Part shown: in pieces, positions 49,046-60,275 of the stretch
Numbering within the stretch: the stretch's first letter is position 1
How the letters are laid out: each line of letters opens with the position of its first letter
Assembly (NCBI GenBank): GCA_947095585.1
Contig: OX352763.1
Location: 24,973,462-25,037,461 of the forward strand
Direction of reading: 5' to 3'
DNA: 64,000 nucleotides
Source: Nephrocerus scutellatus
Lineage: Eukaryota; Arthropoda; Insecta; Diptera; Pipunculidae
Notes under the pieces: model-generated
The model's database searches: none
What the model was told of the DNA's origin: nothing
The model's input: the letters and a program-made list of their open reading frames with translations, nothing else
Made by a program: the position numbers and the translations under genes

Positions 49046-50330
49046 ATCATGATCATATTTGGCTCTACAACCGGTGTCCAGTCCTGGCCTCCCGCAAAAA
49101 ATCTCTCCACCGGTCCCGATTTCGACCCGATGTCATCCACGTTGGCATCCCTAAACTCTGGGCGTCCTGGTATACGCCATCCTTCCAGCGTAGACATAGC
49201 CGGCCTCGCTGTCGTGTTCCATAAATCCTACCGCAAATGACTTTCCGAGCAGGATCCACTTCGCTCATGCGAGCTAGGTGTCCTGCCCACCGGAGCCTAC
49301 CTACAGAGCCTAATTCTCCTCATGATGTCGACATCGCGATAACGCTCGTAGATCTCGTCATTATAGAATCTCCGCAATCGTCCTTCCTCACATACGGGGC
49401 CAACAATTCTCCGTAAGACTTTTCTCTCCAGCACGGCTAAGAGGTCAGAATGTTTTTTGCTAAGCCCCCAAGTCTCGGATCCATATGTAAGTACTGGTTT
49501 GACCATTGTCTTACCTTGGATTTTATGGTTAAGTTCCTGGATTTGTAGAGTCTTGACAGACTATAGTTAGCTTTGTTAAGCAACCGTGCACGTATTTCTG
49601 ATTATATGCTGTTATCGGCTGCTACAGTTGACCCGCGATAGTTAAAGGATTGCACTACCTCATACTCGCGCTCCACTATTTTAATTGGTAAACCAATGTT
49701 GGATCCTTCTACTCACAGACGGGTCGACCATGTACTTTGTTTTGCTCTCCCTTATGTGCAGCCCCAGATTTCGTGTCGCCTGCTCGATCTGGATGAAAGC
49801 AGAAGTACAGCTCTTTGGTTTCTACAAACGATTTCAATGTCATTTGCGTAAGTCAGTATCTGAATAGACATATAGAGGATTGTTTCTTTAGCCGTTACGT
49901 CAGTTGTTTCGGATCACTTTCCCCAGGTTGAAGAGGACGCAGGCCAGTCCATCCCCTTGTCGTAGCCCGTTATAGATGTTGAATGGGCTTGATAGTGATA
50001 CTGATATTTTGACTTGGCTTATAACATTGGTCATGGTCAACCTACATAGTTGTGTCAGTTTATTTGGGATGTCGAATTCTCATGACTTTATAAAATTCTA
50101 CTCTGGCTATTCTATCATAGGTGGCTTTAAATTCAAAAACAAAAGATGGTGTAGTGAGTTTTGAAACTCTAGACATTTTTTCATCACCTGCCTAAGGGTG
50201 TAAATCTGATCAGTTGTTGATTTGCCTGGGATAAAGCAACACTGGTATGGACCAATGATGACTTTAGCGTATGGGGCTATCCTGTCTGGAAGGATAGAGA
50301 AGAGGATGGGCTATGCTTATGCTTCAATGA
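49046..50330 (-). mobile_element. RTE-like LINE relic, RT to 3' end
   Basis: Minus-strand blocks in order: RIAPYAKVIIGPYQC and STTDQIYTL (near 50300-50200), GLRQGDGLACVLFNL (about 49980-49920), a damaged region where YADD should be, VLTYGSETWGLSKKHSDLL (49500-49440), ARKVICGRIYGTRQRG and RNRDRWRDFLREA, then the 3' tip. Frameshifts, stops and small deletions are frequent. The 5' end (endonuclease) is missing. It is the longest RT segment of this family in the window. Confidence 0.8.
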
Positions 50331-51742
50331 AAGCATTTTAAAAAAATTAAATATTATTTTGTTGTTAGGTTTCGCTCAACAGAACAGAACAACCCAAGAG
50401 GAAGACATTCAATAGACATCGCATTGGTATGCATAAAAATCCTATATGTACTTAACTTCCCACTGCTCTTGCATTGCATGTGCTCACTACTATTAATTTT
50501 CTTCTTCTTGAGCTAATTTTTTTAAAATTTTTAATTGATTTCATATTTCAATTAAGAAGAGCGAGCAAGACTTGGAAAGTAAAATTTCTTTAATTAGTTT
50601 CATGCAAAATATGATGTCACTTCGTCGCCTTAGTTGGACTCCTTGTTTAAGCAATTTCGCGGTGGTTTTATAATTAAAAAGAAAATAACAACAACCACAC
50701 AAACGCACTATGTATTCATAAATGCTAAATAATGGGGATATTTTTTATGCCTCCCCCCAACTCAACCCTTCCAACCAAACAGCAAGAGTCACGATCTGAA
50801 CATTTCATCTTAATTTACTTCAATTATGATGATCTTTATTTAATGTTGGTCCATACTGCGAGAGTACAAGACAGTTTGTGTATGAGTACAAAGCGCAATT
50901 ATTATACACTTGCCCTTTCCGTTAAGAGTGCAGTCCCGAGCGAGCAGTCTGTTTAATGGAGTACTGTCTGTGGTCTGTAATGAAAGGCAGCAATGGGAGC
51001 AAACATAAGGCATGACGTGATGCACATTACTTCTTCTTATTCTTCTACTTCTTATCTGGAAATGAGAAAAATATGTTTTCCGTTTGTTTGCTATGTCGTT
51101 TTTTTTTATGTTTTTTGTGTTATTCCTCCCTCCCTCGCAAGCGGACGGACAAAAGTGTATTTAGTCTAACTGTAAACAATTTGTAAACAACTGTAGTTGG
51201 TTGGATCCTAAGCGACGCGGAACAAACTAAAAAAAAATCAGCCCAGCCCAGTCTTCCACTTAAGAAATCCCTACAGTTGCGTCAACCTATAAAACATTGC
51301 GCACTTGAGTCCCTTTTATTCCCGTCTCAAATGGGTTTTTTGTTAAAAATGTTTTTGTTTATTCACTCTGCGGTGAGATTATTCACCTTGCTGCTGCTGC
51401 CGCTGCTGCGTGCTTATCTCAACTCTCAAGGATGCAAGTAAGCAACTGAGAAATTTTTCTTCCATCGTGTCCCCTTGCTTCTAACACACGTTGGGATTAA
51501 AGGTATAGTATAGGTTGTATGTGGAAACACACGACATGCAGTCGGCTTCGGCGACTCCACTATTACTTCTTTACACATACGTTGCACCTATACCCACTCG
51601 TAACGACATGCATTTGAAAAAGACTGAGAAACTCTGCTTGTAAAACAATAAGATAAATTTTCTTCGACATGAAAAACATAAACGTTTAGAACTATAACTG
51701 TTGTACATGTAGATTATAGTATTCAACTACCAACGCCAATTG
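50331..51742. other. Intronic DNA leading to the ratchet site, no gene seen
   Basis: Unique AT-rich sequence. A TGCTGCTGCCGCTGCTGCG run lies at 51390-51408. No transposon was recognised. This is the longest repeat-free stretch next to the recursive-type splice site. Confidence 0.5.
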
Positions 51743-51783
51743 TTACTAACCAACTTTTTTCTTCTTGCATTTTTCAGGTGAGT
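51743..51783 (+). promoter_or_regulatory. Recursive splice site (ratchet point, zero-length exon)
   Basis: TACTAAC branch point (51744-51750, branch A 51749), a 26-base pyrimidine-rich tract and CAG ending at 51777 are joined directly to a GTGAGT donor at 51778-51783. Branch A to AG is 28 bases, a normal distance. In fly genes with very long introns such juxtaposed acceptor-donor pairs let the intron be removed in steps. Splicing exon 1 here would restore a donor (TCAG/GTGAGT). Read as an ordinary exon in the exon 1 frame, the sequence stops after 13 codons, which favours a zero-length exon. A phase-0 frame beyond it is open to 51969, so an ordinary exon in another transcript is the alternative. 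Confidence 0.6.
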
Positions 51784-51930
51784 TCAATGAAATCATCGAC
51801 CGGCCGCTTAGGAAGTGAATTTTACATCGATGATTTGCCACACGAAGAAATTACTACGAGTATCGTTCACGGATTGTACAGGTTTTTCCAACAATTTGAA
51901 TTTTTTTGTTTTTTTACTAACAAAGATGTG

Positions 51931-54058
51931 CTGCTGCATAATTCGCTTCAGGCTGTGCGTGCTGTACATTAAAAAAAAGTTAAATAAATAATTTTTGTAA
52001 ATCAACATTGGCCTGGCCTCTCGAATTTGTGTAAGTAACTTAACAGTTACCCCCACCGAAAAGATAAAAAGAGGAAAACACAAAAATGTTTACCTTCTTC
52101 TTCTTCTTCTTCTTCATCTTGGGTTAATGAATTTTAAAGAAGAGGGGGGTTACTGATTAGGAAGAAACAGTAAACAATAACTGGTAGGCTATGGTTCTAT
52201 TCTTTTATTCAACCCGAGCGGGTATAGTTATCCGGAGTACACCGAGAGAATGTTGCACGGCGTAAAAATATTCAGTGTGGGTAACTTTACTCGCTCTTAC
52301 TCTGCCTTAAGCTGATATTCATTTCTCTATTTCTCTAAAAGGAGATACATATGTGTGCAAACTTTGAACCGGTTAATTTGGAAAAAATTATTATTAGAGC
52401 CCGGAGATACATATGTTATGTGTAAAAAATTTGTATGGGAGCCTCCGACCTTGGGCCCCGATCACTTCTAAATTTCAATAGGAAGTGTTGTCATCGGAGA
52501 TACAGATGTGTTGAAAATTTGAAGAATATTGGGCTAATTTTTAAAAAATGGTATATGGGCCTCAAGGCTCCAAAAATTGTACAAAAAGCTCTGTCCATTG
52601 GAGATACACATATGTGTTTAAAATCTTAAGAAATCGGTCTAATTTTAAAAAAATTTGTATGCCCTCCTCGGGTCTCAGGAAACTTGGAACCATTTCATAA
52701 AATAAACTGACAAAATGCATATTATAGAGCTCGTAATTTCTTGGCATTCTCAATTGTAATATGTAACGCACTTATTTCTAAGTCCATCGTTCAATACAGG
52801 AAAAGCTGACGCGGAATATAAGAGGTGCCTTTTCTACTCTGTTAGCTCTGATGATACCTGTTGCATCGTGGCCCATACCGGCCTCTATCCGTCCAAAACT
52901 CAATGGGAAAAGTCTTAGACTTATCCCCAGCGCCAAATATCTCGGAGAAAGCTTAGGTGGAAGGCTAACATAGAGAACAGGGCTAAAAAAGCGTTAATGT
53001 TTTTTAACCACTTCAGTCAAATGAGTTGATGGTAATAGTTCACTTAAGAGTAAGTCACACGTTCAGCTGGTGTGGATCGGATTATATATTTGAATTCAGG
53101 CCATAAAAATCCCGAACTGGCACTTGCTTTACGTGTCTCTATGGAAGAGCAGCGGTTAGTTTAAAGATTTTCTGTGCTGTAATACACTTATAGCTGCTGG
53201 CTTTTACGCGGCAAAAGAAATGTACATTTTTCCATAGCCCAATTCCACCCGGCCCGTTTACTTCAACAATTTTACAGAAAGTTTTGTACATCGGAGATAC
53301 ACATGTTTAAAACTTGAAGAAATGAAGGGTTAATTTTTGAAAAATTTATAAGGGCACCCCTCAGGCCTCAGGGCCCGTTCACTCCGAAAATTTTACAAAA
53401 AGTTTTGTTCATCGGATATACAAATGTATATAAAATTTGAAGAAAATCGTGTTAATTTTTTAAAAAATTGTAGGGGGCCTCATGACCCTGGGCCCGGGTA
53501 TCATAAATTTTTACAAAAAGTGTTGCCCATCGGAGATACACATGTATATAAAATTTGAGGAAAATCGGATTAATTTTTTCAAAAAATTTGTATTGGGCCT
53601 CACGACCCCGTGGCCCGGGGTTTCCAAAATTTTTACAAAAACTGTTGTCCATCGGAGATCCGGCCAGCCACGTGCACGCGAAGTTAATATAGAGAATGTA
53701 TATAAAATTTGAAGAAAATCGGGTTAATTTAAAAAAAAAATTATAGGGCCTCACGACCCCAGGGCCCGGGGTCTCGAAATTTTTACAAAAAGTGTTGTGT
53801 ATAAAATTTGAAGAAAATCGGGTTAATTTTTTTAAAAAATTTGTATGGGGCCTCCAAAATGTTTACAAGAAGTGTTGTCAATTTGAAGAAAAACGGGTTA
53901 ATTATTTGTACGTCAAGACCCCGCGGTACGAGGTCTCCAAAATTTAGTTGGCGCTGGGGTGGAAAATGTAGTTTTGCCTGTATATGATCTTCATATAAAG
54001 AATATTCGAACAAGTGTACATTTTTTGCCTGTGTTAGTTAGTGGGGTGGGGGTCAGTG
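51931..54058 (+). repeat. 2.13-kb tandem duplication, copy 1
   Basis: Begins CTGCTGCATAATTCGCTTC and runs to GGGGGTCAGTG, after which the same sequence starts again at 54059. It contains a CTT microsatellite (52094), many units of the GGAGATACACATG repeat (52340-53900) and a LINE RT fragment (52800-53220). A short GTG is shared at the junctions. The element end present after copy 2 (CCGGGAAACGCCGGGTATTT, 56201) is absent from copy 1, so copy 1's right edge is the duplication joint. Confidence 0.9.
52800..53220 (+). mobile_element. LINE RT thumb fragment (copy 1)
   Basis: The plus frame gives RPKLNGKSLRLIPSAKYLGE and RAKKALMFFNHFSQM, the region after the RT palm in R1/I/LOA-type LINEs (PKLNG..L.....AKYLGV..D..L.W). 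Stops follow. A nearly identical copy is at 54930-55350 in the second duplicate. Confidence 0.6.
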
Positions 54059-56189
54059 CTGCTGCATAATTCGCTTCAGGCTGTGCGTGCTGTACATTAA
54101 AAAAAAAGTTAAATAAATAATTTTTGTAAATCAACATTGGCCTGGCCTCTCGAATTTGTGTAAGTAACTTAACAGTTACCCCCACCGAAAAGATAAAAAG
54201 AGGAAAACACAAAAATGTTTACCTTCTTCTTCTTCTTCTTCTTCTTCATCTTGGGTTAATGAATTTTAAAGAAGAGGGGGGTTACTGATTAGGAAGAAAC
54301 AGTAAACAATAACTGGTAGGCTATGGGTCTATTCTTTTATCCAACCCGAGTGGGTATAGTTATCCGGAGTACACCGAGAGAATGTTGCACGGCGTAAAAA
54401 TATTCAGTGTGGGTAACTTTACTCGCTCTTACTCTGCCTTAAGCTGATATTCATTTCTCTACTTCTCTAAAAGGAGATACATATGTGTGCAAACTTTGAA
54501 CCGGTTAATTTGGAAAAAATTAATATTAGAGCCCGGAGATACATATGTTATGTGTAAAAAATTTGTATGGGAGCCTCCGACCTTGGGCCCCGATCACTTC
54601 TAAATTTCAATAGGAAGTGTTGTCATCGGAGATACACATGTGTTGAAAATTTGAAGAATATTGGGCTAATTTTTAAAAAATGGTATATGGGCCTCAAGGC
54701 TCCAAAAATTGTACAAAAAGCTCTGTCCATTGGAGATACACATATGTGTTTAAAATCTTAAGAAATCGGTCTAATTTTAAAAAAATTTGTATGCCCTCCT
54801 CGGGCCTCAGGAAACTTGGAACCATTTCATAAAATAAACTGACAAAATGCATATTATAGAGCTCGTAATTTCTTGGCCTTCTCAATTGTAATATGTAACG
54901 CACTTATTTCTAAGTCCATCGTTCAATACAGGAAAAGCTGACGCGGAATATAAGAGGTGCCTTTTCTACTCTGTTAGCTCTGATGATACCTGTTGCATCG
55001 TGGCCCATACCGGCCTCTATCCGTCCAAAACTCAATGGGAAAAGTCTTAGACTTATCCCCAGCGCCAAATATCTCGGAGAAAGCTTAGGTGGAAGGCTAA
55101 CATAGAGAACAGGGCTAAAAAAGCGTTAATGTTTTTTAACCACTTCAGTCAAATGAGTTGATGGTAATAGTTCACTTAAGAGTAAGTCACACGTTCAGCT
55201 GGTGTGGATCGGATTATATATTTGAATTCAGGCCATAAAAATCCCGAACTGGCACTTGCTTTACGTGTCTCTATGGAAGAGCAGCGGTTAGTTTAAAGAT
55301 TTTCTGTGCTGTAATACACTTATAGCTACTGGCTTTTACGCGGCAAAAGAAATGTACATTTTTCCATAGCCCAATTCCACCCGGCCCGTTTACTTCAACA
55401 ATTTTACAGAAAGTTTTGTACATCGGAGATACACATGTTTAAAACTTGAAGAAATGAAGGGTTAATTTTTGAAAAATTTATAAGGGCACCCCTCAGGCCT
55501 CAGGGCCCGTTCACTCCGAAAATTTTACAAAAAGTTTTGTTCATCGGATATACAAATGTATATAAAATTTGAAGAAAATCGTGTTAATTTTTTAAAAAAT
55601 TGTAGGGGGCCTCATGACCCTGGGCCCGGGTATCATAAATTTTTACAAAAAGTGTTGCCCATCGGAGATACACATGTATATAAAATTTGAGGAAAATCGG
55701 ATTAATTTTTTCAAAAAATTTGTATTGGGCCTCACGACCCCGTGGCCCGGGGTTTCCAAAATTTTTACAAAAACTGTTGTCCATCGGAGATCCGGCCAGC
55801 CACGTGCACGCGAAGTTAATATAGAGAATGTATATAAAATTTGAAGAAAATCGGGTTAATTTAAAAAAAAAATTATAGGGCCTCACGACCCCAGGGCCCG
55901 GGGTCTCGAAATTTTTACAAAAAGTGTTGTGTATAAAATTTGAAGAAAATCGGGTTAATTTTTTTAAAAAATTTGTATGGGGCCTCCAAAATGTTTACAA
56001 GAAGTGTTGTCAATTTGAAGAAAAACGGGTTAATTATTTGTACGTCAAGACCCCGCGGTACGAGGTCTCCAAAATTTAGTTGGCGCTGGGGTGGAAAATG
56101 TAGTTTGCCTGTATATGATCTTCATATAAAGAATATTCGAACAAGTGTACATTTTTTGCCTGTGTTAGTTAGTGGGGTGGGGGTCAGTG
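54059..56189 (+). repeat. 2.13-kb tandem duplication, copy 2
   Basis: Collinear with copy 1 throughout, with about ten visible differences. Examples are one extra CTT unit, GATACACATG for GATACAGATG, TTGGCCTTC for TTGGCATTC, AGCTACTGG for AGCTGCTGG and TAGTTTGCC for TAGTTTTGCC. The differences argue against a simple exact assembly echo but fit allelic haplotypes or a young duplication. It continues past 56189 into what looks like the original right end of the repeat. Confidence 0.9.
54930..55350 (+). mobile_element. LINE RT thumb fragment (copy 2)
   Basis: Duplicate of the fragment at 52800-53220, produced by the 2.13-kb tandem duplication rather than by a second insertion. It has the same stops and the same PSAKYLG motif. 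Confidence 0.6.
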
Positions 56190-57544
56190 GGATGGGACAG
56201 CCGGGAAACGCCGGGTATTTCTGCTAATACTGATGTGACTAATACTGTGACGCGATATCGCAAAACAAATAGCTTTTCACAAGTTCACAAAACGATCACA
56301 AACAAATTTATTGAAAGTGGGACAGGACAACGTCTGTCGGCTCAGCTAGTTATATATAAAACTTATTAAGCTTTGTAAATGACTATTATACATTATAGCA
56401 ATTGAACTGTGCACGTAGTAATACCATTTACCGTTTTTGAAGGCTCAAATCATTCCCACCTAGATTAGCGTGACATGTTTTTGTCAGTCATTTCTACGGT
56501 ATTTTGACTTTTTGGCATCTGTAGCAATACTACAGCGTGACCATAACTTGGACACAAATTGTTATTTGGGCTAGGGGTACTTGGGGGTCTTACCCTAACA
56601 GTATTTGCTTGCATATTGTGAGACATAATATCTTGACAAAAACGAGGCAAATATAGTGACTTAACAATGTGACAACATAGCAACATTAACATTCGTACTC
56701 GGACATGCATCCCAGTAGAGTGAGACGTTAATACGTCAAATCAAGTGGAACTGTCTCTTCTGGCTCCATTATACATTCGTATGATTTGCTCGTCTAATGT
56801 GCCACTAAATAGTGTGAGTGATGTGGCAATGAGCAATTAGTGGAGAGGCTAACATTACGCTTACGCGTACGTCTCGTCTCGCTATTAAATGCATGAATGG
56901 ATGGCACATCAAATACCAGTACAACAATGCCACATGTGCAATGCTGGTGAACTTATTGAACATTGAACGAATTGAAAGGAAGGCAAAGAAGCTAATTAGA
57001 TTGCAATTCATGGCGGACAAATAGCCAGAACAACAGAGGCCAAGAAACAATGAACTTATTGATTTTTCTTTTAATCTCTTGGCTCTATCTCTTTTTCTCT
57101 CCTTTTTGATGTTGCATGCAAATAACGATCAGAAAAAATGTTTGTTGCTATAATGGATTACTTTGTGTTTGGCAAATGCTCCTAATTATCCATAAGTTCG
57201 TTTGTTTTGTAACAAACGCCAGCCAGAAGAAAGAGCTTATTCGCAATCGATTGTGCCAAAGATCTTTCCTAATCAATCATATTCAATAATACTCGTATGT
57301 GTGCTCAGAATGATACCAGTACACGAGCCACTCAACTAATGCGCTTTGCAAAATGGAAAGTTATATTGTACGACCACTTAGATGAAGAGGAAAAAATGCT
57401 ACACTTCTTCTTCAAATTACTATATTAACTTTGAGTAATGAGTGCTGGAGCATGACAAATTGTCGTAGTACAAAAATATAGCAATGTTTGTGGATTTCAT
57501 TCCTTCAACCTTTAAGAATAGCAATATTCATAAAATGATGTGGG
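56190..57544. other. Intronic DNA, no gene seen
   Basis: 56190-56230 is the likely terminus of the dispersed repeat (GCCGGGTATTTCTGCTAAT). The remainder is unique AT-rich sequence with no motif in its open frames. Confidence 0.5.
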
Positions 57545-57975
57545 AACTATGACCCAAAAAGGTCTCTCTTGATATTGGGACTTAGTAGAAGTAATGTAAG
57601 AATCATTACGGGTTTCCTAACAGGACATTGTAGACTGAAGGGGCACCTAAAGAAAATAAAACTAGAAGAGGGTGGCAGCTGCAGGCTTTGTGGGGAAACG
57701 GAGGAAACCCCGTGGAACCTTCTCAATGAATGCGGAGCAAAGATCTGACAGAGGAGAAAACACTTGGGAACTCACGCGATCTCAGAGTCTGCACGGCATT
57801 CACTGAACCGACACCATATCATTAGGTTCATTAGAGCCGTTGGTATGGAGGGGATGTTATAGGGACGGGCACTGTCTCCGCAGCACTAGTTAGGGGGAGC
57901 GCAATAGATCCTTAAGGGTCGCAGTGCTATTGGTAGATAACCCCTTTTTCATCATCATCATTATCATCATGTTTG
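57545..57975 (+). mobile_element. LINE 3' end with zinc-knuckle C-terminus
   Basis: The plus frame reads LGLSRSNVRIITGFLTGHCR, LKGHLKKIKLEEGGSCRLCG and ETEETPWNLLNECGA. These are the end of the RNase H region and a C-terminal Cys/His finger (C..C...H/N....C) as in R1/LOA-type LINEs. It stops at about 57730 and degenerates, then ends in an ATC/TCATCATC tail at 57951-57971. It is 5'-truncated. It sits 150 bases before exon 2. Confidence 0.75.
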
Positions 57976-58123
57976 TGTTCTATTAATAAATATTGCTGTG
58001 AAATTGAGAAAAATAATCAAAAATAATAAAAATATATTATTATTAAATCAAGAATGACTCATTGATGAAATTGTCAGAATTTGATTTCTTACCATAATTC
58101 AATTCTCGTATTTTACCTCACAG

Positions 58124-58317
58124 AAATAACGCGCACTTCTGGCAGTAATCAATATAAAATAATTTTTGGCAAATATTCAACTGCGAGGAAATTATTTGAT
58201 TCCACGATAAACAAACAAAGAAATCCTTTAACGACACAAGAAATACGTGAATCGAAGAAGGAACAAATACTCGTACCTCAATACCTTTTAACGCAATTCG
58301 GTGACAATGTTCAGAAG
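58124..58317 (+). CDS. Second coding exon of the split gene (unrecognised protein)
   Basis: Follows TTTTACCTCACAG (acceptor ending 58123). Joined to exon 1 the first codon becomes GAA and the frame is open for 65 codons: EITRTSGSNQYKIIFGKYS near the start, then a Lys/Arg/Glu-rich part (TTQEIRESKKEQ) and LVPQYLLTQFGDNVQK. AAG/GTAATC at 58317 is one possible donor; CCG/GTAAAT at 58350 is another, adding ESHPPQQPP. Both leave phase 0. The open frame ends at 58384 if unspliced. The hydrophilic sequence after a signal peptide would be luminal or extracellular, perhaps a propeptide. No family is recognised; the evidence is open frame, splice sites and phase agreement. Confidence 0.5.
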
Positions 58318-58794
58318 GTAATCGAGTCGCACCCTCCACAACAACCCCCGGTAAATACAAACATGTGCGTATTTTATATTTCTTAAGGGTACCGAGTAAA
58401 TAACCCTGAAACAATTGCTTATTCGTATTTATTTAATTTTACTCGTACTTACGGCTGAAATCGGTTGTTAGCTTCATAGTTCTTTGATTATTTCAATTAA
58501 GAACCTCCTTTGTAATTGGACATTATTAAGTGAAACTAAATAAAGTTATGTCATAAAAATAATTAGGAGAAGTTTGAAAAATTATTAGGACCAGAGCGTG
58601 TGCTTGAAGTTGAACTTTAATTGGATGTGTGCCGTCTGGTGACTTTCTTTCAAGTCTGGATGTAATCGCTCCTGGTATGTCGTAAATTCACTTCATCGTA
58701 GGTGCAAGCAAACAAGTAAACCTTCTCTTAGTGACGAAAAGACTGCCGCATTAAGATTTATTTTCAATCCTAATTACGTCACAATCGACAAGTA
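58318..58794 (+). other. Start of next intron, no gene seen
   Basis: AT-rich. No further exon was recognised between here and the end of the window, although an acceptor-like tract ending at 60488 (TTAACACAG) is present and leads to a stop after seven codons in phase 0. Confidence 0.4.
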
Positions 58795-59215
58795 GCATAG
58801 ACATAAGTGCTATACTTTTTGAGATATTTGCAAAAATTCAAAAAACTGTCCAAGTAAACTGCCACTTCCGGTTGGCTGATTTCCATCAAAATCAACTGGG
58901 ACCTCCAATTTTATGTCAAAAGGTTAAATATGAATTGTCATCCCCATCAATTCAGCCGTTTTTGCTGTAGAATTTAAAAAAAAAATACATCCAAGACCAA
59001 CCTTCTCAAAAGATCCCAAAAGACTCTTAAAAAACCCCAAATTAGTCAAAACAAAAAGACCCCAAAAAACACCATAAGACCTTAGAAAGACTCCCAAGAT
59101 AACCCAAAAATATGAGCACAGATTTGGTTCAAATCAGCATCAGGGTAATATACGCCGGTGATTTTTTGCGCTTTTCAAGTTAATCTATGTGAATGATACC
59201 GCGTGCACGTTGAAC
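58795..59215 (+). repeat. Second copy of the 16855-type repeat and CCCAAAA-rich stretch
   Basis: 58795-58980 carries GTCCAAGTAAACTG, AAAATCAACTGGGACCTCC and ATCAATTCAGCCGT in the same order as 16855-17050. 58985-59110 is an odd A/C-rich stretch with repeated CCCAAAA and AAGAC words. Confidence 0.7.
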
Positions 59216-60275
59216 CGAGATAGTTAAAAGATCGCACTACTTCAAATTTGCGCTTCCATGTACCCTCATTTAGGTGCAGCCCCAGATTTCGTGCCGCCTG
59301 CTCGATCTGGATGAAAGCTTCCTGTTCAGCTCTCGGGTTTCTACCAAAGATGTCAATATCGTCAGCTTAAGCCAGTATCTGAATGGACTTATAGAGGATT
59401 GTTCCTCTCGCCGTTACTTCAGAGTCTCGGATCACTTTCTCCAACGCCAGGTCGAAGAGGACGCAGGCCAGTGCATCCCCTTGTCGGAGCCAGTTATAGA
59501 TGTTGAATGGGCTTGATAGTAATCCGGATATTTTTACTTGGCTTATAACATTGGTCATAGTCGTGTCAGTTTATTTGGGATGTCGAATTCTCTCATAGCT
59601 TTATAAAGTTCTACTCTGGCTATGCTATAGTGAGTTTTGAAACTCTAGACAGTTTTCCATCACCTGTCTACGGGCGTAAATCTGATCAGTTGTTGATGTT
59701 GCTGGGATGAACCCACACTGGTATTGACCAATGATGACTTTAGTGTATGGGGCTATCCTGTCTTGAAGGATAGAGGAGAAAATCTTATGCGCGGTACTCA
59801 ACAACTCTTCGCCAGTCTTCCGGCATCGCTTCATCCTCCCATACTTGCACTGTTAGTTCATGAATTGCTTGGTGTATTGCGGGGCCTCTTGTTTTAATCA
59901 GCTCCGCTGGGATACTATCAGATCCCGGGCCTTATTATTTTTGAACCGATTTATCGCTCTGCTAACTTCGTCTATGCTTGGTGGCGGCAGCATCATAGTG
60001 TGGTCTTCGGTCATTGGTGGAGCCTCCAATTCCTCTTTTAGCTGGCCATTTAACAACTCATGAAAGGCTCTTCCCTTTGCCTTTGAGATCAGCGATCAGA
60101 TTACCCTCTTTGTTTTTGTAGTATGTGCAACGCGGTGTATATTGGTAGAACTCTTTGGTAGAACTTCCGCGCCTAGTGCGGTCCTTGCTCTCCTGTTCTA
60201 GTTCCCTTGATGGGATTCTTCTCCCAGGCTGCTTTCTTTCGCCGGTGAACTGTCGCAAAAATCGCATATAACTCA
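59216..60275 (-). mobile_element. RTE-like LINE relic, linker and RT
   Basis: On the minus strand: LEQESKDRTRRG and YYKNKEGNL (linker, about 60230-60080), then LLSTAHKIFSSILQDRIAPY, GQYQCGFIPATSTTDQIY, WLRQGDALACVLFDLALEKV and, in another frame, the region of the YADD box, here disrupted near 59365. It is truncated at about 59216, so the C-terminus and tail are missing. Several frameshifts. Confidence 0.8.

Larger units (their letters stand above)
5708..58123 (+). other. Putative 52.4-kb intron
   Basis: Bounded by GTAGGT at 5708 and by a pyrimidine-rich ACCTCACAG acceptor ending at 58123. It is filled with transposon relics in both orientations and with non-coding unique DNA, and it contains the recursive-splice-type site at 51777/51778. 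No other exon with a convincing open frame, phase and splice sites was found inside. The only intact gene inside is the mariner transposase at 39916-40935. Exons that I cannot recognise by eye could still lie within it. Confidence 0.5.

Noticed and set aside
53452..55886. Pairs of identical 70-100 residue frames
   Set aside because: They arise from GGAGATACACATG repeat units within the 2.13-kb duplication and have Phe/Lys-rich low-complexity composition.
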